Source: Pantoea nemavictus (GTDB lineage Bacteria; Pseudomonadota; Gammaproteobacteria; Enterobacterales; Enterobacteriaceae). Taken from it: DNA of 64,000 nucleotides. This document shows, piece after piece, positions 24,255 to 34,071 of this stretch. Below the pieces are notes generated by a model, which saw only the letters and a program-made list of their open reading frames with translations, did not search any database and was not told the DNA's origin. How positions within the stretch are numbered: position 1 is the stretch's first letter; each line of letters starts with the position of its first letter. A program made the position numbers and the translations under genes. The DNA lies in assembly GCF_037479095.1 (NCBI RefSeq), contig NZ_JBBGZW010000001.1:992001-1056000 (forward strand), given 5' to 3'.

Positions 24255-26828
24255 TTATTGGTCAGCAACAATCACATCGTCTTTAACATCCATTTCAATA
24301 GTTTTACCCGGAACCAAAGCACCAGAGAGAATCTGCTGCGCCAGCGGGTTTTCAATCTGTTGCTGGATTGCACGCTTCAACGGACGCGCACCATAAACCG
24401 GGTCATAACCATTTTCGCCAAGCAGCTTGAGCGCCGCCTCAGAGATATGCAGTTGATAACCGCGCTCCTCGAGACGATGATACAAACGCTGCAGCTGAAT
24501 CTGCGCAATAGATGCAATGTGTTTTTCGCCCAACGGGTGGAAAACTACCATGTCATCTATACGGTTGATAAATTCAGGACGGAAATGCTGTCCAACAACC
24601 GTCATCACCACCTCTTTCATTTCCGGATAATCCAGAGAACCAAAACGTTCCTGAATGAGATCGGAACCGAGGTTCGAAGTCATGATGACTACGGTATTAC
24701 GGAAATCGACCGTACGGCCCTGTCCGTCAGTTAAGCGGCCATCGTCCAGTACTTGCAACAAGATGTTGAACACATCAGGGTGCGCCTTCTCAACCTCATC
24801 CAGTAAAATAACTGAATAAGGACGACGACGTACCGCCTCCGTCAGATAACCGCCCTCTTCGTAACCAACATATCCTGGAGGAGCACCCACCAGACGCGAC
24901 ACCGAGTGTTTTTCCATAAACTCGGACATATCAATGCGTACCATCGCATCGTCACTGTCGAACAGGAAGTTAGCCAGCGCTTTACACAATTCGGTTTTAC
25001 CCACGCCGGTTGGTCCGAGGAACAAGAAGGAACCAATCGGACGGTTTGGATCCGACAAACCTGCACGACTACGACGGATTGCATTCGATACCGCTTCCAC
25101 CGCTTCGTTCTGACCGATCACTCGAGCGTGCAGCTCTTGCTCCATGCGCAGCAACTTCTCACGTTCACCTTCCATCATGCGCGCGACAGGAATACCGGTC
25201 CAACGTGCCAGCACATCGGCAATCTCCACATCCGTCACGCGGTTGCGTAGCAGCTTCATGGTCTTACCTTCAGACTGCGTAGCGATGGCTAACTGTTTTT
25301 CCAGCTCTGGAATTTTACCGTACTGCAGCTCAGACATCTGACCAAGGTCGCCAACACGACGCGCTTGCTCCATCGTCAGGCGTGCTTGCTCCAGCTCTGC
25401 TTTAATGTTCTGCGTGCCGGTTAAGGAGGCTTTTTCCGCTTTCCACTCCTCTTCCAGTTCAGCGTATTCACGCTCTTTCTGATCGAGTTCGCTTTCCAGC
25501 ATTTCCAGGCGCTTCAGGCTGGCGTCATCCGACTCCTTCTTCAGCGCCTGCTGCTCCAGTTTTAACTGGATGATGCGACGCTCCAGACGATCAAGCGACT
25601 CCGGCTTAGAATCCATCTGCAGACGAATGCTGGATGCCGCTTCGTCGATCAGGTCAATCGCTTTATCCGGCAGCTGACGATCGGAAATATAACGATGCGA
25701 CAGCGTTGCCGCAGCCACAATCGCGGGATCGGTGATCTGCACGTGGTGGTGCAGTTCATAACGTTCCTTAAGACCGCGCAGAATTGCGATGGTATCTTCC
25801 ACGCTCGGCTCAGCCACGAATACCTTCTGAAAACGACGTTCCAGCGCGGCATCTTTCTCAATGAACTGACGATACTCATTCAGCGTGGTAGCACCAACGC
25901 AGTGCAGTTCACCGCGCGCCAACGCCGGCTTCAGCATGTTACCCGCATCCATTGCGCCGTCCGCTTTACCGGCGCCAACCATCGTGTGCAACTCGTCGAT
26001 AAACAGGATGACGTTACCTTCCTGTTTCGCCAGGTCGCTAAGCACGCCTTTAAGACGCTCTTCAAATTCACCGCGATATTTGGCACCCGCCACCAGCGAG
26101 CCCATATCTAAAGCCAGTACGCGACGCCCCTTCAGCCCTTCCGGAACTTCACCATTAATGATGCGCTGTGCTAAGCCTTCAGCGATGGCGGTTTTACCTA
26201 CGCCGGGCTCACCAATCAACACCGGGTTGTTTTTGGTACGACGCTGCAACACCTGAATGGTGCGACGGATCTCTTCGTCACGACCAATGACCGGATCAAG
26301 CTTGCCTAGCTCGGCACGCTCTGTAAGGTCAATAGTGTATTTCTTCAATGCCTGACGCTGATCTTCAGCACCTTGATCGTTCACGTTATCTCCTCCCCGT
26401 AATTGGTCGATGGCCTGAGAGAGTTTTTCCGATGTCGCGCCAACTGACTTCAATAGATCAGCCAGTGAGCCACGTGAATCGAGGGCCGCCAAAACAAATA
26501 ATTCGGATGATATAAAGTTATCGCCGCGCTTTTGCGCCAGCTTGTCGCACAGATTAAGCACCCGAATAAGATCGGCGGATGGCTGGACGTCACCATCGGT
26601 ACCTTCTACCTGCGGCAGTCGATTAATTGCTTGTTCGATACTGGTACGCAGACCAGCTACATCGGCACCCGCTGCGCTTAGCAACGGACGCACCGATCCG
26701 CCTTCCTGATTGAGCAACGCGCTCATCATATGAAGGGGTTCAATGAATTGATTGTCATGTCCCAGAGCAAGGGACTGTGCATCGGCAAGAGCCAGTTGAA
26801 ATTTGTTAGTAAGACGATCCAGACGCAT
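24255..26828 (-). CDS. clpB: ATP-dependent disaggregase ClpB (Hsp104 family)
   Basis: ClpB is a hexameric AAA+ disaggregase that rescues aggregated proteins with DnaK. From the ATG at 26828 ([11 protein letters not shown]) the product is 857 aa, equal to E. coli; GGGAGG lies four bases before the start. Visible parts are the Clp N domain, AAA-1 with Walker [10 protein letters not shown] and pore loop [10 protein letters not shown], the coiled-coil M domain (about residues 410-525), and AAA-2 with GPTGVGKTE and pore motif [10 protein letters not shown] sigma-32 promoter precedes it. An internal GTG with its own ribosome-binding site should yield the shorter ClpB form. Confidence 0.97.
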   Translation of the reverse strand: MRLDRLTNKFQLALADAQSLALGHDNQFIEPLHMMSALLNQEGGSVRPLLSAAGADVAGLRTSIEQAINRLPQVEGTDGDVQPSADLIRVLNLCDKLAQKRGDNFISSELFVLAALDSRGSLADLLKSVGATSEKLSQAIDQLRGGDNVNDQGAEDQRQALKKYTIDLTERAELGKLDPVIGRDEEIRRTIQVLQRRTKNNPVLIGEPGVGKTAIAEGLAQRIINGEVPEGLKGRRVLALDMGSLVAGAKYRGEFEERLKGVLSDLAKQEGNVILFIDELHTMVGAGKADGAMDAGNMLKPALARGELHCVGATTLNEYRQFIEKDAALERRFQKVFVAEPSVEDTIAILRGLKERYELHHHVQITDPAIVAAATLSHRYISDRQLPDKAIDLIDEAASSIRLQMDSKPESLDRLERRIIQLKLEQQALKKESDDASLKRLEMLESELDQKEREYAELEEEWKAEKASLTGTQNIKAELEQARLTMEQARRVGDLGQMSELQYGKIPELEKQLAIATQSEGKTMKLLRNRVTDVEIADVLARWTGIPVARMMEGEREKLLRMEQELHARVIGQNEAVEAVSNAIRRSRAGLSDPNRPIGSFLFLGPTGVGKTELCKALANFLFDSDDAMVRIDMSEFMEKHSVSRLVGAPPGYVGYEEGGYLTEAVRRRPYSVILLDEVEKAHPDVFNILLQVLDDGRLTDGQGRTVDFRNTVVIMTSNLGSDLIQERFGSLDYPEMKEVVMTVVGQHFRPEFINRIDDMVVFHPLGEKHIASIAQIQLQRLYHRLEERGYQLHISEAALKLLGENGYDPVYGARPLKRAIQQQIENPLAQQILSGALVPGKTIEMDVKDDVIVADQ
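26382..26395 (-). promoter_or_regulatory. Internal translation start for short ClpB (ClpB80/ClpB-deltaN)
   Basis: Within clpB a GTG (26384-26382, in GDNVNDQG) is preceded by GAGGAG and a five-base spacer. E. coli is known to start a second ClpB form at the equivalent Val149. The conservation of both the codon and its ribosome-binding site suggests that the N-terminally truncated form is also made here. Confidence 0.7.
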
Positions 26829-26866
26829 AATTCCTCCCATTACAGGTCAAAATGCTACTGGAGATT

Positions 26867-26895
26867 AAATGAGGTCATCCCTCAAATTTTTCAAG
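26867..26895 (-). promoter_or_regulatory. Sigma-32 heat-shock promoter of clpB
   Basis: On the minus strand CTTGAAA (26895-26889) and CCTCATTT (26874-26867) are 14 bases apart, fitting the sigma-32 consensus (CTTGAAA / CCCCATNT). The same arrangement is known before E. coli clpB. It lies in the 126-base gap between pgeF and clpB. Confidence 0.85.
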
Positions 26896-26954
26896 GTTAA
26901 TGACCTGAGTTGTGAGCAAAAAATACGCTAACTGGACCGTCTTGTGGCGTAAGG

Positions 26955-27683
26955 TTATCTCAGCCAAATCAAAGTTGCCATACGCCCGGTGATGCCGTCG
27001 CGCCGGAAGGAGAAAAAATCATCACGTTCATGGAAGGTACAACGCGTTGAACCACTTATGGAGTGCACGCCGGCGGCCTGCAGACGCTGGCGTGCCAGCA
27101 TCCAAATATCGGCAAAATATTTGCTACCCACCGGGCGAAAAGCCTCTTCAGCTTGTTCGGAGTGAGCCATAAATGCCGATTTGACCTCTGGCCCAACTTC
27201 GAATGCCTGCGGACCAATTGCCGGGCCAAGCCAGGCATGGATGTCATTCGCCGAACAATGAAACTGCGATAAGGTCTGTTCCAGCACGCCATTACAGAGT
27301 CCGCGCCAGCCAGCATGTGCCGCTGCTACTTCACTGCCATCTCTGCTGCAAAACAGCACCGGCAAGCAATCCGCCGTCATCACTGCGCAAACCACCCCGT
27401 TTTCACGCGTAATTGCAGCATCCGCAGGAGGTAGCGTCTCCGTTGAAGGTAAACGCGCGACGACCTGACCATGGATTTGATTTAGCCATTGCGGCATCGC
27501 CGGTAACGCCAGCTGCTCAACTAAACGTTGCCGATTAAGCGCAACATGCTCTGCAAGGTCGCCGACGTGTCCACCAAGATTCAGCGAATCCCATGGTGCA
27601 TGGCTTAAACCGCCAAAACGTGTGGTGGAACATGCCCGAACACGCTGCGGTGCAGGCCAGTCCGGGATGATCCATTCACTCAT
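26955..27683 (-). CDS. pgeF: Peptidoglycan editing factor PgeF (YfiH, multicopper/laccase-fold)
   Basis: PgeF (YfiH) removes wrongly incorporated L-Ser from cytoplasmic UDP-MurNAc intermediates and is related to polyphenol-oxidase/purine-nucleosidase FAMIN proteins. The 242-aa product keeps the core DCLPVLFCSRDG, AAAHAGWRGLCNGVLEQT and GPAIGPQAFEVGPEV with the His/Cys metal ligands. The ATG at 27683 overlaps the rluD stop by four bases (ATGA); a TTG two codons earlier is the only longer option. It is the middle gene of rluD-pgeF-clpB. Confidence 0.94.
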   Translation of the reverse strand: MSEWIIPDWPAPQRVRACSTTRFGGLSHAPWDSLNLGGHVGDLAEHVALNRQRLVEQLALPAMPQWLNQIHGQVVARLPSTETLPPADAAITRENGVVCAVMTADCLPVLFCSRDGSEVAAAHAGWRGLCNGVLEQTLSQFHCSANDIHAWLGPAIGPQAFEVGPEVKSAFMAHSEQAEEAFRPVGSKYFADIWMLARQRLQAAGVHSISGSTRCTFHERDDFFSFRRDGITGRMATLIWLR

Positions 27684-28660
27684 AGCCAATCCATCTGATC
27701 GCGGAACTCATGGGTATCGGCTTTCAGGGCATCAATCAAATCCACCATATCCTGCGGCAATGGCGCATGCCATTCCATCTCGATACCGGTAATCGGATGA
27801 TAAAGACGTAACATTGTGGCGTGCAGCGCCTGACGATCAAAACCGCGCAGCGTATTGATGAAGGCTTCAGAGGCACCTTTTGGTGGACGTGGACGGCCAC
27901 CGTACAACGGATCACCCACCAGCGGATGGTTGATATGCGCCATATGCACACGAATCTGATGCGTACGGCCGGTTTCCAGGCGCAAACGTAAACGCGTATG
28001 GGCACGGAAGTGTTCCATAATGCGATAGTGCGTGGTTGCCGGTTTACCCATTGGATGTACTGCCATGTGCGTGCGTTTAGTTGAGTGGCGCGCCATTGGC
28101 TGATCCACCGTACCGCCTGCGGTCATGGTACCGATGGCTACCGCTTCATATTCACGCGTAATTTCACGCAGCTGCAGCGTTTCAACCAGGTGAGTTTGTG
28201 CAGGCACGGTTTTCGCAACCACCATCAAACCGGTGGTATCTTTATCCAGACGATGAACAATACCTGCACGAGGTACGTCAACGATCGGTGGATAATGATA
28301 AAGCAGTGCGTTAAGCACCGTGCCGTCAGGATTACCGGCGCCTGGATGTACCACCAGACCACGCGGCTTGTTGATCACCAGAATATCGTCATCTTCATAA
28401 ACGATGTTTAAGGGGATATTTTGCGCTTCCCAGCGTTGCTCTTCTTCGATCTCAGCATCGATCGCGACATGCTCACCGCCAAAAACTTTTTCTTTTGGTT
28501 TATCGATGATGGTGCCGTTTACGCTGACTCGACGCTCGAGAATCCACTCTTTTATACGAGAACGTGAATAATCAGGGAACAATTCTGCCAAAGTCTGATC
28601 TAAGCGTTGTCCAAGTTGTGCTTCGGACACCGTTGCGGTGAGTTGAACTTGTTGTGCCAT
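27680..28660 (-). CDS. rluD: 23S rRNA pseudouridine(1911/1915/1917) synthase
   Basis: RluD modifies three uridines in helix 69 of 23S rRNA and is needed for normal ribosome assembly. The 326-aa product equals E. coli in length. It has an N-terminal S4 RNA-binding domain (SRSRIKEWILERRVSVNG) and the catalytic motif HRLDKDTTGLMVVAK with its essential aspartate, followed by GRTHQIRVHMAHINHPLVGDP. It overlaps pgeF by four bases and is divergent from bamD. Confidence 0.97.
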   Translation of the reverse strand: MAQQVQLTATVSEAQLGQRLDQTLAELFPDYSRSRIKEWILERRVSVNGTIIDKPKEKVFGGEHVAIDAEIEEEQRWEAQNIPLNIVYEDDDILVINKPRGLVVHPGAGNPDGTVLNALLYHYPPIVDVPRAGIVHRLDKDTTGLMVVAKTVPAQTHLVETLQLREITREYEAVAIGTMTAGGTVDQPMARHSTKRTHMAVHPMGKPATTHYRIMEHFRAHTRLRLRLETGRTHQIRVHMAHINHPLVGDPLYGGRPRPPKGASEAFINTLRGFDRQALHATMLRLYHPITGIEMEWHAPLPQDMVDLIDALKADTHEFRDQMDWL

Positions 28661-28790
28661 ATACAGCTTCTTCGTTAACGTTGGGTTTTCACGGCGATGC
28701 CGTTTAATATAATGTGCTATCGTACCTAGCCATAATTGGGAGCTATACGGACAGCTTCTGCTATAACACTTTGAGGATAATCATTTCGTC

Positions 28791-29531
28791 ATGACGCGTA
28801 TGAAACATCTGGTGGCTGCTGCCACACTGAGCCTGAGCCTGGCGCTTGTGGGCTGTTCCGGCTCATCGGATCCCGTCCCGGACAGCCCGCCGTCTGAAAT
28901 TTACGCCACGGCTCAGCAAAAGCTGCAGGACGGTAACTTTAAAGCGGCGATTAAGCAACTGGAAGCACTGGACAACCGCTATCCGTTTGGTCCTTACTCG
29001 CAGCAAGTACAGCTGGATTTGATCTACGCGTATTACAAAAATGCCGATCTGCCACTGGCGCAAGCCGCTATTTCACGCTTTATGCGTCTGAATCCAACCC
29101 ATCCGAACGTCGACTATGTCATCTATATGAAAGGTCTCACGGATATGGCGCTGGATGATTCAGCATTGCAGGGCTTCTTCGGTATCGATCGTTCCGATCG
29201 CGATCCGACGCACGCTCGTGATGCTTTCCGTGACTTCTCGCAGCTACTGCGCGGTTATCCAAACAGCCAATATGCTGCGGATGCGCAGAAACGTTTGGCG
29301 TTCCTGAAAGAACGTCTGGCGAAGTATGAACTCTCGGTGGCGCAATTCTATACCAAGCGCGGTGCGTATGTCGCTGTAGTTAATCGTGTGGAAACGATGA
29401 TGAAGGATTATCCGGACACCGAGGCAACTCATGAAGCGTTGCCGTTGATGGAAAATGCTTACCGTCAGCTTCAGTTAACGACTGAAGCCGATAAAGTGGC
29501 GAAAATCATTGCGGCTAATAATCAATCCTGA
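28791..29531 (+). CDS. bamD: Outer membrane assembly lipoprotein BamD
   Basis: BamD is the essential lipoprotein of the BAM complex that inserts beta-barrel proteins in the outer membrane. The 246-aa precursor has signal [23 protein letters not shown] with lipobox LVGC. The mature part has TPR repeats ([34 protein letters not shown] and following). The close match to E. coli extends to the C-terminus ENAYRQLQL...[10 protein letters not shown]. It is transcribed divergently from rluD with a 130-base gap and is followed by a strong terminator. Confidence 0.96.
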   Translation: MTRMKHLVAAATLSLSLALVGCSGSSDPVPDSPPSEIYATAQQKLQDGNFKAAIKQLEALDNRYPFGPYSQQVQLDLIYAYYKNADLPLAQAAISRFMRLNPTHPNVDYVIYMKGLTDMALDDSALQGFFGIDRSDRDPTHARDAFRDFSQLLRGYPNSQYAADAQKRLAFLKERLAKYELSVAQFYTKRGAYVAVVNRVETMMKDYPDTEATHEALPLMENAYRQLQLTTEADKVAKIIAANNQS

Positions 29532-29550
29532 TTATTACACCCACAAAAAA

Positions 29551-29575
29551 AGCAGCCCGCGCGGCTGCTTTTTTT
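29551..29575 (+). terminator. bamD terminator
   Basis: Stem AGCAGCC / GGCTGCT with a five-base loop, then a run of Ts to 29575, 20 bases after the bamD stop. A-runs on the left side could also support activity on the other strand. Confidence 0.85.
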
Positions 29576-29729
29576 ATGTCATTTTTTGGTTAACTCAATA
29601 ATTTTATAGATTTATCGCTAATGTTATCCATTCAATAATGCGCCCTTCTCCGCTCATCTTCAAGAGTTACCCGCCACTTTCCCGGCCTTTCTCACAATTA
29701 AGCGGCATTGACAAAATGTGACATTTCAA

Positions 29730-29745
29730 TGTGATCTAGATCACA
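29730..29745. promoter_or_regulatory. CRP-binding site upstream of raiA
   Basis: TGTGATCTAGATCACA is a perfectly symmetrical cAMP-CRP consensus dyad, 63 bases before the raiA start. E. coli raiA (yfiA) is known to be activated by cAMP-CRP, so the site probably serves the same purpose. A -10-like TATGCT follows at 29767-29772, about 30 bases from the centre of the dyad. Confidence 0.75.
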
Positions 29746-29808
29746 CATTTTCTTAATATCCGCGGTATGCTGGTCCTACCCAGACGGAAATGACAGAGAG
29801 GTTTAACT

Positions 29809-30135
29809 ATGATTCTGAACATTACCAGCAAACAAATGGAAATCACCGAGGCTATCCGTAATCACGTTGAAGAGCGTCTCGCCAAGCTGGAAAAATGGCA
29901 AACACATCTGATAAACCCTCACATTGTGTTATCGAAAGAGCCGAAGGAGTTTGTGGCAGATGCCACCATTAATACGCCTAACGGAACGCTGGTTGCCAGC
30001 GCGAAACATGATGATATGTATACGGCCATCAATGACTTGATTGCCAAGCTGGAGCGACAACTCAATAAAGCGCAACATAAACCCGAAGCCCGTCGCGCCA
30101 ACAGCAGTGTGAAAGATTTCATGCCAACGGAATAA
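29809..30135 (+). CDS. raiA: Ribosome-associated inhibitor RaiA (YfiA, HPF family)
   Basis: RaiA binds the 30S A/P-site region and blocks translation in cold shock and stationary phase while opposing 100S dimer formation. The 108-aa product (E. coli 113) shares [21 protein letters not shown], the basic patch and [39 protein letters not shown], but its C-terminal tail is shorter and less acidic (SVKDFMPTE). A single-gene unit with a CRP site upstream and a terminator downstream. Confidence 0.95.
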   Translation: MILNITSKQMEITEAIRNHVEERLAKLEKWQTHLINPHIVLSKEPKEFVADATINTPNGTLVASAKHDDMYTAINDLIAKLERQLNKAQHKPEARRANSSVKDFMPTE

Positions 30136-30150
30136 ACATACATCTTCAGT

Positions 30151-30175
30151 AACGCGCCTTCGGGCGCGTTTTTTA
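30151..30175 (+). terminator. raiA terminator
   Basis: Stem AACGCGCC / GGCGCGTT with a TTCG loop, then a T-run. The run merges into the -35 element of the pheA promoter. Confidence 0.85.
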
Positions 30176-30204
30176 TTGACAGCTTTAAATCACTGCGGTT
30201 ACTC
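30176..30204 (+). promoter_or_regulatory. pheLA promoter
   Basis: A consensus TTGACA (30176-30181) is followed after 17 bases by TTACTC (30199-30204). The -10 is weak, but the position, 29 bases before the pheL start, and the TTGACAGC match to E. coli pheA support the call. Confidence 0.6.
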
Positions 30205-30232
30205 TCAAACCACCTCATCTATGGAAACAACC

Positions 30233-30280
30233 ATGAAACATCTACCGTTCTTCTTCGCATTCTTTTTTACCTTCCCCTGA
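30233..30280 (+). CDS. pheL: pheA leader peptide PheL
   Basis: A 15-codon peptide MKHLPFFFAFFFTFP with seven phenylalanines in fifteen residues, one residue different from E. coli PheL. Ribosome stalling on these Phe codons when charged tRNA-Phe is scarce prevents formation of the terminator downstream. It is too short for automatic gene finders. Confidence 0.93.
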   Translation: MKHLPFFFAFFFTFP

Positions 30281-30283
30281 TTG

Positions 30284-30353
30284 GGAGGCGATTCGTCATG
30301 TGAAAATGAATGCGAAGACGAACAACAAAGCCTCCCAAATGGGAGGCTTTTTT
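30284..30353 (+). promoter_or_regulatory. pheA transcription attenuator
   Basis: Alternative hairpins can be read directly. The terminator is AAAGCCTCCC (30327-30336) paired with GGGAGGCTTT (30341-30350) followed by Ts. A competing GGGAGGC right after the pheL stop (near 30284) can pair with the left arm as antiterminator. GAATGCGAAGA (30308-30318) complements TCTTCGCATTC inside pheL as the protector stem. Confidence 0.88.
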
Positions 30354-30378
30354 ATTGGACATTTTACAGGTGAGCCCT

Positions 30379-31542
30379 ATGAATCCCGAAAATCCACTAC
30401 TGGCGTTACGCGACAAAATCAGCGCAGTTGATGAAAAACTATTAGCGCTATTGTCGGAGCGTCGCACCCTGGCCGTTGAAGTCGCACAAGCCAAACTTGC
30501 CACACATCGCCCTATTCGCGACGTTGAACGTGAACGTGCTTTACTGGAAAACCTGATTTCTCTGGGTAAAAAACATCAGCTTGATGCGCACTATATTACC
30601 CGCTTATTCCAACTGGTAATTGAAGATTCCGTTCTTACCCAACAGGCTTTACTGCAGAAAAACCTTAATCATCCACATGCGCACGCTCCGCGTATTGCAT
30701 TCCTGGGCCCGAAAGGTTCTTACTCGCATCTTGCAGCGCGTAAATATGCCACACGTCACTTTGACTCCATGGTGGAGATCGGCTGCCTGAAGTTTCATGA
30801 CATCATTCATCAGGTGGAAAGTGGTCAGGCGGATTACGCGGTGATGCCCATCGAAAATACCAGCTCTGGCTCTATCAACGACGTTTACGATCTGCTCCAG
30901 CAAACCACTTTATCAATTGTTGGCGAACTGACCATTCCCATTGAGCACTGTGTATTGGTAAATGGCACCACCGATCTGCAGCAGATAGAAACGGTTTACA
31001 GCCATCCACAGCCGTTCCAGCAATGCAGCCAATTTATTAATCGCTTCCCGCAGTGGAAAATTGAATACACCGAAAGTACTGCTGCTGCGATGGAAAAGGT
31101 TGCAGCGTTGAATTCACCGAAGGTTGCCGCATTAGGCAGTGAAGCGGGCGGTGAACTGTATGGATTGCAGGTTTTAGAGCGTAATCTGGCCAATCAACAG
31201 CAGAACCATACGCGTTTCATCGTGCTGGCTCGTAAAGCGATTGAAGTATCCAATCAGGTACCGGCGAAAACTACGCTGATTATGGCGACTGGCCAACAAG
31301 CCGGTGCACTGGTTGAAGCACTGATGGTGCTACGCAATCATGGTCTGATTATGAGCAAACTGGAGAACCGCCCAATTAACGGTAATCCATGGGAAGAGAT
31401 GTTTTACATTGATGTGCAGGGCAATCTGCAATCTGAAAGTATGCAGTTAGCGTTGGCTGAGTTAAGCGGCTTAACCCGTTCATTAAAAGTACTCGGCTGT
31501 TATCCGGGCGAGAATGTGGTGCCAGTAGAACCACGTCTCTAA
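30379..31542 (+). CDS. pheA: Bifunctional chorismate mutase/prephenate dehydratase
   Basis: PheA converts chorismate to prephenate and then phenylpyruvate for phenylalanine synthesis. The 387-aa product (E. coli 386) starts [29 protein letters not shown], the AroQ mutase domain. The dehydratase domain begins at [16 protein letters not shown] and includes the TRF motif ([10 protein letters not shown]). The ACT regulatory domain carries GALVEAL and [15 protein letters not shown] for phenylalanine feedback. Longer readings start inside the attenuator and are not credible. Controlled by pheL attenuation. Confidence 0.96.
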   Translation: MNPENPLLALRDKISAVDEKLLALLSERRTLAVEVAQAKLATHRPIRDVERERALLENLISLGKKHQLDAHYITRLFQLVIEDSVLTQQALLQKNLNHPHAHAPRIAFLGPKGSYSHLAARKYATRHFDSMVEIGCLKFHDIIHQVESGQADYAVMPIENTSSGSINDVYDLLQQTTLSIVGELTIPIEHCVLVNGTTDLQQIETVYSHPQPFQQCSQFINRFPQWKIEYTESTAAAMEKVAALNSPKVAALGSEAGGELYGLQVLERNLANQQQNHTRFIVLARKAIEVSNQVPAKTTLIMATGQQAGALVEALMVLRNHGLIMSKLENRPINGNPWEEMFYIDVQGNLQSESMQLALAELSGLTRSLKVLGCYPGENVVPVEPRL

Positions 31543-31543
31543 G

Positions 31544-31577
31544 TAAAAAAGGCATCCATCTGGATGCCTTCTGTTTT
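31544..31577. terminator. Bidirectional terminator between pheA and tyrA
   Basis: The 9-bp stem AGGCATCCA / TGGATGCCT is flanked by an A-run on the left and a T-rich run (CTGTTTT) on the right, so it can serve both convergent genes. Confidence 0.8.
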
Positions 31578-32697
31578 ACTGACGGCTGTCGTTAGCCGAT
31601 CGCAGCATGCTTCTACTTTCAACCAGGAAACGCTTAGCGTAATCACCAAACCAATGCTCGACACGCTGGAAGCTGTCGATGAAAGCTTGTTTATCGCCTT
31701 GCTCCAACAGTTTGATGGCATCGCCAAAGCGCTGATAGTAACGTTTAATCAGTGCCAGATTGCTCTCAGAAGACATAATAATGTCAGCATAAAGCTGCGG
31801 ATCCTGTGCAAACAGACGTCCAACCATTGCCAATTCGAGGCGATAGATGGGCGAAGACAGCGCTAATAGCTGATCCAGATTGACGTTCTCTTCGGCCAGA
31901 TGCAGGCCATAAGCGAAGGTCGCAAAGTGACGCAACGCCTGGATAAACGCCATATTCTGATCATGCTCGACCGCACTGATGCGGTGTAAACGCGCGCCCC
32001 AGACCTGAATCTGCTCAAGAAACCACTGATACGCCTCCGGCTGGCGACCATCACACCAAACCACAACCTGCTTCGCCAGGCTGCCGCTATCCGGACCAAA
32101 CATCGGATGCAGGCCAAGTACCGGCCCAGTGTGCGCGGCAAGCATGGCCTGCAACGGCCGATTTTTCACCGAGGCCAAATCGACTAGAATGCAGTCTTCT
32201 GGCAACTTCGGTAATTCACCGATAATTTGTTCTGTGAGATGGATCGGCACACTGATGATCACCATGCCTGCATCTCGCAGCAACGCGTCTGATCGATCCC
32301 AATCGCCTTTGTCCAGAATGCGCACCTGATAACCAGACAGCGTAAGCATCTTTTCGAACAGACGTCCCATCTGGCCACGACCACCGACGATCACCACTGG
32401 ACGCAATGTTGGGCAGAGTGTTTTGAAGCCTTTATCATTCTCATGCGCGTAGGATTCGCGCATTAAACGACGCAGCACATCTTCAATCAAATCCGGCGAT
32501 ACGCCGAGTGCCTCAGCTTCCTGACGGCGTGAAGCCAACATGCTAGCCTCACGCTCAGGAACATAGATTGGCAAACCGTAGCGGCTTTTGACTTCCCCTA
32601 CTTCGGCAACCAGCTCTAGTCTTTTTGCCAGTAAGCCAAGCAGGGCTTTATCTACTTCATCAATTTGATCGCGTAGCGCGGTCAGTTCAGCCACCAT
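31576..32697 (-). CDS. tyrA: Bifunctional chorismate mutase/prephenate dehydrogenase
   Basis: TyrA makes 4-hydroxyphenylpyruvate from chorismate for tyrosine synthesis. At 373 aa it equals E. coli. The N-terminal AroQ mutase ([23 protein letters not shown]) is followed by the NAD-binding dehydrogenase with [18 protein letters not shown]; the third glycine of the usual GGxGQMG appears here as [17 protein letters not shown] and [20 protein letters not shown] are conserved catalytic segments. It lies six bases downstream of aroF in one TyrR-controlled operon. Confidence 0.96.
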   Translation of the reverse strand: MVAELTALRDQIDEVDKALLGLLAKRLELVAEVGEVKSRYGLPIYVPEREASMLASRRQEAEALGVSPDLIEDVLRRLMRESYAHENDKGFKTLCPTLRPVVIVGGRGQMGRLFEKMLTLSGYQVRILDKGDWDRSDALLRDAGMVIISVPIHLTEQIIGELPKLPEDCILVDLASVKNRPLQAMLAAHTGPVLGLHPMFGPDSGSLAKQVVVWCDGRQPEAYQWFLEQIQVWGARLHRISAVEHDQNMAFIQALRHFATFAYGLHLAEENVNLDQLLALSSPIYRLELAMVGRLFAQDPQLYADIIMSSESNLALIKRYYQRFGDAIKLLEQGDKQAFIDSFQRVEHWFGDYAKRFLVESRSMLRSANDSRQ

Positions 32698-32703
32698 GAC
32701 TCA

Positions 32704-33783
32704 TTACACCTCGTGTGACAGACGCGCCGACAGCACTCCCTGCAGATCCTGATGGATTTCACGCAGCAAGGTTTCAGTGGTTTCCCAGTTAATGCAGGCA
32801 TCAGTGACGGACACACCGTATTTCATGTCACTGCGTGGCTGCTCGGAAGACTGGTTACCTTCATGAATATTGCTTTCCAGCATCAGGCCAATGATGGAAC
32901 GGTTGCCATCTTTAATCTGCGCGATAGCCGATTCGGCTACGCCAGGCTGGCGGCGATAGTCTTTGTTAGAATTACCATGGCTGCAATCTATCATTAAGGC
33001 CGGACGCAGTCCCGCTTTCAGCATCTCTTTTTCACACTGAGCGACATCTTCTGGGCCATAGTTTGGCGCTTTTCCGCCGCGCAGAATCACGTGTCCGTCA
33101 GGATTACCCTGCGTTTGCAACAGACAAACCTGCCCGGCCTGGTTGATACCGACAAAACGGTGCGGCATCGCGGCGGCGCGCATCGCATTAATAGCGGTAC
33201 CGAGGCTGCCATCCGTGCCATTTTTAAAGCCAACTGGCATAGAAAGGCCCGATGCCATCTCTCGGTGGGTTTGTGATTCGGTGGTACGCGCACCGATAGC
33301 CGACCAGCTGAACAGATCGCCAAGATATTGCGGGCTGTTTGGATCCAGCGCTTCAGTCGCCAACGGTAAACCCATTTCCACCAGATTAACCAGCAGCTGA
33401 CGCGCAATGTGAAGCCCGGCTTCCATATCAAACGAGTTATTCATATAAGGATCGTTGATTAACCCCTTCCAGCCGACGGTGGTACGAGGTTTTTCAAAAT
33501 AAACGCGCATAACGATGTACAGCTGATCCTTCAACTGTGCAGAGAGAGATTGCAACTGACGGGCATAGGCAAGTGCAGCTTCGGTATCGTGAATCGAACA
33601 AGGACCACAAACCACCAACAGGCGCGGATCGCGGCCCGCAATAATGTCAGCAATGGTTTGGCGAGAAGACGCAATTTGCGCTTCCTGCGCCGCAGTGAGC
33701 GGGAATTTTGCTTTCAGCTCTTGCGGAGTGATTAAAATCTGTTCGTCGGCGATATGCACATTGTTCAGCGCGTCTTTTTGCAT
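32704..33783 (-). CDS. aroF: 3-deoxy-7-phosphoheptulonate synthase, Tyr-sensitive
   Basis: AroF condenses phosphoenolpyruvate and erythrose 4-phosphate, the entry step of aromatic amino acid synthesis. The 359-aa product starts MQKDALNNVHIADEQ, the N-terminus typical of the tyrosine-inhibited isoenzyme, and is linked to tyrA as in E. coli. Conserved segments are LLVVCGPCSIHD, RTTVGWKGLINDP, GARTTESQTHREMASG, KNGTDG and LMIDCSHGNSNKD. The TyrR boxes upstream explain its regulation. Confidence 0.96.
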   Translation of the reverse strand: MQKDALNNVHIADEQILITPQELKAKFPLTAAQEAQIASSRQTIADIIAGRDPRLLVVCGPCSIHDTEAALAYARQLQSLSAQLKDQLYIVMRVYFEKPRTTVGWKGLINDPYMNNSFDMEAGLHIARQLLVNLVEMGLPLATEALDPNSPQYLGDLFSWSAIGARTTESQTHREMASGLSMPVGFKNGTDGSLGTAINAMRAAAMPHRFVGINQAGQVCLLQTQGNPDGHVILRGGKAPNYGPEDVAQCEKEMLKAGLRPALMIDCSHGNSNKDYRRQPGVAESAIAQIKDGNRSIIGLMLESNIHEGNQSSEQPRSDMKYGVSVTDACINWETTETLLREIHQDLQGVLSARLSHEV

Positions 33784-33842
33784 GATTGCGATCCTTTTTT
33801 ACTCGTTTATGCGGTTTGGGATCCTCACTGAGGATGGCGCTC

Positions 33843-33991
33843 ACTTTATCACACTCTGTACATCATGCAATCCATATATGTACAGTTTTGTTACCACCAA
33901 AAATACACAATCATGATTAAATATAAATGATCATATATATCAGCAACATATAAATGCGCGCGCAACTCAGTAATGTAAACCAATGGTTACA
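33843..33991 (-). promoter_or_regulatory. aroF-tyrA promoter with TyrR boxes
   Basis: A minus-strand promoter is visible as TTGCAT (33870-33865), 16 bases, TAAAGT (33848-33843). A strong TyrR box TGTAAA-N6-GTTACA lies at 33974-33991; weaker ones, TGTACA-N6-TTACCA and TGTACA-N6-AATCCA, lie at 33879-33896 and 33857-33874, the last overlapping the -35 element. Two adjacent boxes near the promoter plus one upstream is the arrangement known for E. coli aroF, repressed by TyrR with tyrosine. Confidence 0.75.
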
Positions 33992-34071
33992 CCAATCTTT
34001 TTACCAACTGTATTTATTATTCAACGTGCAGCTAACATTTTGTTATTCTGACATTTTTCAGGAGCCGTACG

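Noticed and set aside
24096..24734. A 212-codon plus-strand frame running from the rRNA promoter region into clpB.
   Set aside because: It overlaps the rrn promoters, the clpB terminator and conserved clpB coding sequence.
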